The translations under genes and the position numbers were made by a program. A stretch of DNA of 56,339 nt from Bacillus sp. FJAT-47783 (GTDB lineage: Bacteria > Bacillota > Bacilli > Bacillales > Aeribacillaceae). Below the pieces are notes generated by a model, which was not told the DNA's origin, did no database searches, and saw only the letters and a program-made list of their open reading frames with translations. Position 1 is the stretch's first letter, and every line of letters starts with the position of its first letter. This document shows, one piece after another, positions 52,018-56,339 of the stretch. The stretch spans positions 1 to 56,339 of the forward strand of contig NZ_JAKZKS010000024.1 in the NCBI RefSeq assembly GCF_022808615.1, written 5' to 3'.

Positions 52018-52284
52018 ATGGCTAATTTCTGGATCCGATATGGGAAAATGATTACAATCATTCTTGGTTTAATCGCTGTTGTTTTTCAAGTTTTTGTTAC
52101 CTATAGTATTTGGAAAGGTCACGAATTATTTTGGATCATGATGATTGGTCAAATTGTATTGACAGTCATTATTTTTCTCATTGGCTACGCGATAACAACT
52201 AAGATGTTAGAAAAAAATAGAATTATTATACATAGAAAAAGGAACCGACATTTATTTTTAATGGCGGTTCCTTTGTTTATATAA
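52018..52284 (+). CDS. Small membrane protein (88 aa) with coding sequence entering the terminator
   Basis: The product was not recognised. Two hydrophobic segments (about residues 10-30 and 38-60) followed by a basic tail (EKNRIIIHRKRNRHL). AAAAGGAG precedes ATG 52018. The reading frame runs through the terminator hairpin at 52240-52272 and stops at 52284, so the last 15 residues are encoded by terminator sequence. That suggests loss of the original stop codon or a recently extended C terminus. Confidence 0.6.
   Translation: MANFWIRYGKMITIILGLIAVVFQVFVTYSIWKGHELFWIMMIGQIVLTVIIFLIGYAITTKMLEKNRIIIHRKRNRHLFLMAVPLFI
52240..52279 (+). terminator. Terminator overlapping the end of the membrane protein gene
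   Basis: AGGAACCG (52240-52247) pairs with CGGTTCCT (52265-52272), followed by TTGTTTAT. It ends the cassette 51405-52284. Confidence 0.7.
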
Positions 52285-52310
52285 CATGTTCTTTACTTTT
52301 TACTGATAAC

Positions 52311-52635
52311 TCAATTCCTCTCATCATCTACCTTCACAAGAAAGACCTTTTCTTGAAAACCTCCACGTTTCTCTTTCTTCGCTTTCCGGACTCTCTCCAC
52401 TTCTTCAATAGATAATCCATGACATTTGGCCAGGGCATAGATGACTTCAAGCAAATCTGCTAGTTCTTCAATGGCACTTTCATCATCCTTCGTGTTTAAG
52501 TACTCTTGCCATTCTTCTACACTTTATTTTCTTCAATTCTTGTAAATATTCCTTGTCGCTTAATATTTTGGTTGTGAACTTTTCCCTGAGTTCAGGTATC
52601 CTATCACGAACGAGTTTATTGTTGTAGATTGTCAT
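52311..52635 (-). pseudogene. Frameshifted MazG-like/phosphoribosyl-ATP pyrophosphohydrolase-like gene
   Basis: From ATG 52635 the minus strand reads YNNKLVRDRIPELREKF and on to LQELKKI, then the frame breaks near 52515; the next frame continues VEEWQEYLNTKDDESAIEEL, ADLLEVIYALAKCHG, and ends KRGGFQEKVFLVKV before TGA at 52311-52313. The KLVRDRIPE start and EELADLLEVIYALA helix are the signature of small MazG-type NTP pyrophosphohydrolases in Bacilli. A single-base change in the A-rich AAGAAAATAAAG run explains the break, so this is a recent inactivation or a sequencing error. Confidence 0.82.
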
Positions 52636-52673
52636 GTATGTTATCATCCCATTATTATTTTCAACAAATTATT

Positions 52674-52976
52674 TCAAGAATTAATACCCCTTGCTTTGTC
52701 CCATTGAAATTGATAGGAATCTTTTAGCATAGTCGAGGTGCCGTACGTTTTTTCATTGCGATTGATTAATTCACGACCCGCTTCATACATTGAACCGTCT
52801 CTTAAATCAAAATCACCTGTTGCGTTTGAATACGTTTTTTGATTCACATAGTGTAAGTGATCAGTGCCTACTATGAAAACAACAAAATCTAATTCATTTG
52901 ATCGCACATAGTTTTCTAGATAAGCTAAGTCACAGAATGCATTGTAACGATTGTTCGGTTCGTTAGATGCATCCAT
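52674..52976 (-). CDS. Hypothetical protein, possibly a C-terminal fragment (100 aa)
   Basis: The family was not recognised. It begins MDASNEPNNRYNAFCDLAYL and continues with a hydrophobic strand (ELDFVVFIVGTDHLHYVN) and a charged tail. The dense motifs directly from the N terminus suggest that the front of a larger protein is missing. AAGGATGCC lies before the ATG. It starts 15 bases after the stop of the GNAT gene upstream and could be read from that transcript. Confidence 0.45.
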   Translation of the reverse strand: MDASNEPNNRYNAFCDLAYLENYVRSNELDFVVFIVGTDHLHYVNQKTYSNATGDFDLRDGSMYEAGRELINRNEKTYGTSTMLKDSYQFQWDKARGINS

Positions 52977-52991
52977 GGCATCCTTATTTCA

Positions 52992-53465
52992 TTAAATACA
53001 ATAACTGAGAATGAACTGCTCTCCTATTGGACCTATTTTTCTTTTTCCCGTATCTTGAAATCCAACTTTTTCATACAATTTTTGGGCTGCTATATTTTTA
53101 TGGTTCACAGCTAAAACGATTTCATTACAAAGAGGAAAGTTTTGATTCACAAAAGGCTTTAATTGGTACATCCCTTCCTTAGCAAATCCTTTTCCTTGTT
53201 TAGAATGGTTAATAGATAGTGATGTTAAAAGCATTGCCTTATGATTATCCGTATATTCTTTAACTCTGTCAGTTGAATGTAACAAGAAAACACCAACAGG
53301 TTCATGATCAGCTAAAATGACAATACGGTGCTGTCCTTTTGTTATGTCTAATACATCAGTTGGTAATGCAGTAAATTGACCTTGTTCTTTAGGCAACGTA
53401 AACTCCTTTAAGGACTCCAAATGTTCGGGTTTATAAAATGCTAAATCAACATTACTTTGTTTCAT
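52992..53465 (-). CDS. GNAT-family N-acetyltransferase
   Basis: A 157-aa GNAT enzyme. Motif A (SINHSKQGKGFAKEGMYQLK, with the Q/R-x-x-G-x-G/A acetyl-CoA loop) and motif B (LAVNHKNIAAQKLYEKVGFQ) are clear. It transfers an acetyl group from acetyl-CoA to an amine; the substrate is unknown. GGGAGACCAATT precedes the ATG. Confidence 0.9.
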   Translation of the reverse strand: MKQSNVDLAFYKPEHLESLKEFTLPKEQGQFTALPTDVLDITKGQHRIVILADHEPVGVFLLHSTDRVKEYTDNHKAMLLTSLSINHSKQGKGFAKEGMYQLKPFVNQNFPLCNEIVLAVNHKNIAAQKLYEKVGFQDTGKRKIGPIGEQFILSYCI

Positions 53466-53675
53466 AATTGGTCTCCCTTCTATATCACAACAAGAACATA
53501 CATTCTCTAATAATTCTATCTTTCATATTCAAATCCTTCCTGTTTATTTATTATTTTTTGTTCGTTTACACTCAACAAATCTTGGAAGATGAATGTAACT
53601 AATCTCGTATGTCTACTTACATGAACTTATGAAGCAAATACGATATTCGATTCACATAAATTAAATTTAAGAAAA

Positions 53676-53785
53676 GCACAAACGCCTTGCTCACCCAGAA
53701 TGCAAATGTCCTTAAGATAAAAAGACACTTTTGCCTTTACGGCGTAAGGTTATTTGACTCGAAGGGCTAGACGCTGGAGCTGGAA
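53676..53785 (+). repeat. Dispersed intergenic repeat, copy 2
   Basis: It starts GCACAAACGCCTTGCTCA, passes through TTTACGGCGTAAGGTTATTT and CTCGAAGGGCTAG, and ends CGCTGGAGCTGGAA. It shares block order with 42913-43029 in the opposite orientation. The GCAAATGTC and GACACTTTTGC parts can fold on each other. Confidence 0.7.
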
Positions 53786-53850
53786 AATGAAGACTCCGTT
53801 TACTCCTGAAAACTTTATCAGAATGATAAAAATTCTGGGCCTATAAAAAA

Positions 53851-53879
53851 ACTTGAAAGGCATATAGCCAATCAAGTTC
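53851..53879 (-). terminator. Terminator of the SUKH gene, near-duplicate of 54560-54590
   Basis: AACTTGA (53851-53857) pairs with TCAAGTT (53873-53879); on the minus strand it is followed by seven T. The loop AAGGCATATAGCCA is the same as in the second terminator but for one base. Confidence 0.82.
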
Positions 53880-53988
53880 ACATTTTTATCAAATTATTTC
53901 CTCACTCTCAAAAGTTTGAATCAACTAAGGTATACCTATAATTTTTTTCACAACCATGAGAATTATTTATCCTAAACATACAATTTCT

Positions 53989-54447
53989 TTACAAAAGAAT
54001 TGTTTCAAATGCATTACTCAACATAGAATCAAAACTATCAAATGACTGAATTAGAGTTCCTGAGGGTTTATCAAGTTCTACATACACACTCTTTTTTAAG
54101 TCGTAGCAATACCACGCTGTATCAGAATCTCCAAAAAATATATATTGTTTTTGCCAATCATTTTCATACCAAAGCTCGTTTGTCTCAATAAACCCATGGA
54201 GTTCTTCGTCTGCTTCCTTATCAAGTAGAACTTCATCAACACCATAGATCACTAATCCATTAAAGTCTAATCCATTTACTTTCTTTAGAAATTGAATATA
54301 TGACTTAGGTAATACAATGTTCCCAAATTTCTGCTGTAATTTTGTTTCATTTTTTATTCCTGTATCTGATGCCGACCTTCTAAGTGAACTTCCGTATTTC
54401 TCCTCTATTTTTTCTATTTCTATCAACAAGTCTTTCCACTGAGACAT
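53989..54447 (-). CDS. SMI1/KNR4 (SUKH) family immunity protein, YrhA-like
   Basis: A 152-aa SUKH-fold protein. The hallmark LPKSYIQFLKKVNGLDFNGL (about residues 46-65) is followed by VIYGVDEV and a C-terminal WYCYDLKKSVYVELD strand set. SUKH proteins usually neutralise nuclease-type polymorphic toxins. Position directly behind a toxin and first immunity gene suggests an extra or orphan immunity. ATG 54447 has AAGGGAAG upstream. It has its own terminator. Confidence 0.86.
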   Translation of the reverse strand: MSQWKDLLIEIEKIEEKYGSSLRRSASDTGIKNETKLQQKFGNIVLPKSYIQFLKKVNGLDFNGLVIYGVDEVLLDKEADEELHGFIETNELWYENDWQKQYIFFGDSDTAWYCYDLKKSVYVELDKPSGTLIQSFDSFDSMLSNAFETILL

Positions 54448-54559
54448 ATCTATTCTTCCCTTCATTTCAAAGGTTTTGGTTGGTAAACATCATGCTCAAA
54501 CTTCTCACACAAACAATTTCCATATAACCCACTCGAATATTAGCTGATTTAGAGTAAAA

Positions 54560-54590
54560 AACCTTGAAAGGCATTTAGCCAATCAAGGTT
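54560..54590 (-). terminator. Terminator of the CdiI-like gene, near-duplicate of 53851-53879
   Basis: AACCTTGA (54560-54567) pairs with TCAAGGTT (54583-54590), followed by TTTTTT on the minus strand. Loop AAGGCATTTAGCCA. Confidence 0.85.
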
Positions 54591-54606
54591 CCATTAAATA
54601 GTATTT

Positions 54607-54906
54607 TTACTTTGTTTTTACTGCTTCTTGCATTTGTTCTACTAATTTACATAGCCACTGTAGAGGAGTTAATTCAATAGCTGGAAAATAAATTTCTGTA
54701 TTATTTTGAATAAAGTCTTCTTTCTCTTGTTTTGTTAAATTACTATTCAAAAGCTCCTCACAATCCTTTATTGTAGACAACAGACATTCTTTGCTAACTT
54801 CGTTTATAAACTCATCTAATGCTTGTTTAGGAGAACTGATATCTTGATGAAATGTTCCTCCTAAAAAATCTTCCAACTCCTCTAAATATTCATAACTTTC
54901 ATCCAT
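54607..54906 (-). CDS. CdiI-like immunity protein (99 aa)
   Basis: A 99-aa acidic helical protein: MDESYEYLEELEDFLGGTFH at the front, then ALDEFINEVSKE and TPLQWLCKLVEQMQE near the end. This resembles contact-dependent growth inhibition immunity proteins (CdiI_2 type). It starts 17 bases after the toxin stop with GAAGGGGAAT upstream, the normal place for a cognate immunity gene. The strong negative charge fits binding to a basic RNase tip (inference). Confidence 0.8.
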   Translation of the reverse strand: MDESYEYLEELEDFLGGTFHQDISSPKQALDEFINEVSKECLLSTIKDCEELLNSNLTKQEKEDFIQNNTEIYFPAIELTPLQWLCKLVEQMQEAVKTK

Positions 54907-54923
54907 AAATATTCCCCTTCTTT

Positions 54924-56339
54924 CTATTTAACAGGATATCCTGTTAAAATAAAACTACCATCATTATTCTTTTTTAGAATAATTTTTGCGTTTGTTACAT
55001 TCTCGACTACTTCAGAATTTCTTGAAACACTTCTGCCAATTATTTCTCCATCACCCTTGTATTTTAATGGTAATGTAGGTCTACTATTTGGGTCAGACAG
55101 CCATTTTTGGATTTTCTCGATATTCTTAGAGTCACTAAGAACTGCATTAGCAACTTTTTCTGCTGTCATTCTATCCTTAAAAGTTGAAGAACCAGTAATT
55201 TTAGGATTAGTTTTCAATCTTTCTAAAAGTTGTTCATCAGTTTTCCCAACATGCCTCTCTATTAAATGCCCACCTTTTAGTTCATGTGCAGCTAATCCAC
55301 CACCTGGCGCTAGAGAACTTTTATCTCCTTGCTTAACATTTTCTATACCCTTACCAACTCCCCCAACACCCTCAGCCTTCATCATTAAATTTTCTTTTGG
55401 CACGTGCTGAACCGTGTCTGCCGCATTTGATCTCGTAATCCCTTTCGCTCCTGCAAAGCTAAGGCTGTCGGTACGATCAAGTTTTAAAGCTCGGGATGTA
55501 TCTCCAATAACTTGACTGCCTTTTGCTTGGATGTCTTTCCCGACGTTCTTGAAGTCTGTTGCTAGGTTGGTGGCGTCTTTTGTGACACCGTCTGCGCCTT
55601 TTACCGTGATGTAACCGGCGCCTAGTCCGAGAAGTCCTTGGACAAAGCTTGCTTGACGCTGTTCTTCTGTTAATTTGTTCCCAAACATGTCATAGCCGGT
55701 GATGTATTCACCGAAGCCATTGGCACTGGCCAGGCCGTATAGGCCCATTTCTGTTTTTTGCAGAATGTCAAAGGTTTTCGTTGTTTTATACGTATCGAGT
55801 GCGTGGGAAGCGGAGTTGATGACTTTTGTCGTTTTGTAAATCGCTTTTCCGCCTTTAAAAGCTTTTCCTGCCCAACCTATGAGCGGAATGAAGCCCGCAG
55901 CTGCCATGGCGGCTGCTTTTACGCGGTCAGCCTCGGATAGTTTTTCGCCGGTAATGGGGTCGATTCCTTCTTTTGTTCTCTTATAATCATAATACCCGGT
56001 TAACTCACCTGTAAAGGTTGCAATCCCATCCCACGTTTTTTCATACCAAGGTTTGTTCGCTTCTTCCTCTGCTTTCTCTTTCAGGTCACGAACTTCCGCT
56101 TGCTCTTCTTTCGCCTTTATGTATGCTTCGGTCGCTTGGTCAACTTCATCTTTTACTTGGTAAATGTCACTGCGATGATAAGCCTTTTCATCAAAATACA
56201 TCGGGGAAGTAACGCCACCTTTTGTCGTTGCGTTCATTAGCTCCCGATATAAGTTGATGACAAGCCCTTGATTTTTTTCCGATACGGCATATTCATGTAG
56301 CCATTGTTGGTCAAGCTCCCCAACCTGTTGTACCGTTTC
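54924..56339 (-). CDS. LXG-type polymorphic toxin with pretoxin domain and RNase A-like C-terminal tip (5' partial)
   Basis: The frame is open to the window edge, so the N-terminal part lies outside; the visible 471 codons begin ETVQQVGELDQQWLHEYA. The end of the LXG domain (QGLVINLYRELM, then MYFDEKAYHRSDIYQ) leads to a pretoxin segment (WYEKTWDGIATFTGELTGYY and AAGFIPLIGWAGKAFKGGKA) used in type VII secreted toxins. The last 120 residues, from AAHELKGGHLIERHVGKT through STFKDRMTAEKVANAV to GSFILTGYPV, match the bacterial RNase A-like toxin pattern of CdiA tips, with the GGH histidine a likely catalytic residue. It would be exported by a type VIIb system and cut RNA in target cells. Followed by a CdiI-like immunity gene. 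Confidence 0.86.
   Translation of the reverse strand, partial: ETVQQVGELDQQWLHEYAVSEKNQGLVINLYRELMNATTKGGVTSPMYFDEKAYHRSDIYQVKDEVDQATEAYIKAKEEQAEVRDLKEKAEEEANKPWYEKTWDGIATFTGELTGYYDYKRTKEGIDPITGEKLSEADRVKAAAMAAAGFIPLIGWAGKAFKGGKAIYKTTKVINSASHALDTYKTTKTFDILQKTEMGLYGLASANGFGEYITGYDMFGNKLTEEQRQASFVQGLLGLGAGYITVKGADGVTKDATNLATDFKNVGKDIQAKGSQVIGDTSRALKLDRTDSLSFAGAKGITRSNAADTVQHVPKENLMMKAEGVGGVGKGIENVKQGDKSSLAPGGGLAAHELKGGHLIERHVGKTDEQLLERLKTNPKITGSSTFKDRMTAEKVANAVLSDSKNIEKIQKWLSDPNSRPTLPLKYKGDGEIIGRSVSRNSEVVENVTNAKIILKKNNDGSFILTGYPVK

Larger units (their letters stand above)
53466..53988. other. Intergenic region with repeat and terminator
   Basis: About 520 bases without a gene. It holds the dispersed repeat copy at 53676-53785 and the terminator at 53851-53879; the rest is AT-rich with no recognisable feature. 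Confidence 0.6.

Overview
The window looks like a chromosomal stretch from an endospore-forming, AT-rich member of the Bacillaceae. The evidence is a gamma-SASP-like gene, an acoABCLR operon in Bacillus order, a LiaIHFSR envelope-stress module, YfmR, FloT, a PBP3-type transpeptidase and strong AGGAGG ribosome binding sites with many GTG/TTG starts. No rRNA or tRNA was recognised.

Layout. 1-2,440: the end of a probable IS21-type element abuts a cut CRISPR repeat. Then come four spacers, a leader on the right, small hypothetical genes, a 44-aa SASP-like gene and a 26-aa amphipathic peptide gene with its own promoter and terminator. 2,500-10,770: YfmR, an NlpC/P60 hydrolase, then a TetR regulator divergent from kynU-kynB-kynA (tryptophan to anthranilate), an NSS-type transporter and a Dph6-like ATP pyrophosphatase. 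11,000-17,900: McrBC restriction, then a nested insertion in which an IS3/IS150-type element sits inside a decayed IS1595/ISXO2-type transposase. 18,000-21,050: decayed genes and floT. 21,070-31,750: acoR-acoL-acoC-acoB-acoA on the minus strand with a sigma-54 promoter and a 34-bp perfect palindrome upstream, then EcsC-like, TspO, HemD-like and UspA genes. 31,750-39,870: a complete type II Wadjet anti-plasmid operon (jetABCD). 40,100-49,000: split ThrE exporter, two lipoproteins (one is PbpC) and the lia operon, which lacks liaG. 49,150-56,339: an accessory tail with a core-binding-domain protein, two unknown gene cassettes (one with DUF4176), a frameshifted MazG-like gene, a GNAT gene, and a polymorphic toxin locus: LXG/pretoxin protein with an RNase A-like tip, a CdiI-like immunity gene and a SUKH immunity gene, separated by duplicated terminators.

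How it works together. Four layers of defence or conflict share the window: CRISPR memory (no cas genes here), McrBC against modified DNA, Wadjet against circular plasmids, and the LXG toxin against neighbouring cells. The metabolic modules (kyn and aco) are self-contained, each with its own regulator and visible promoter architecture. Least explained are the 26-aa peptide gene with its operator-overlapped promoter, the 50,875-49,876 gene pair, and the small gene that appears to be carried behind the IS1595-type transposase remnant.
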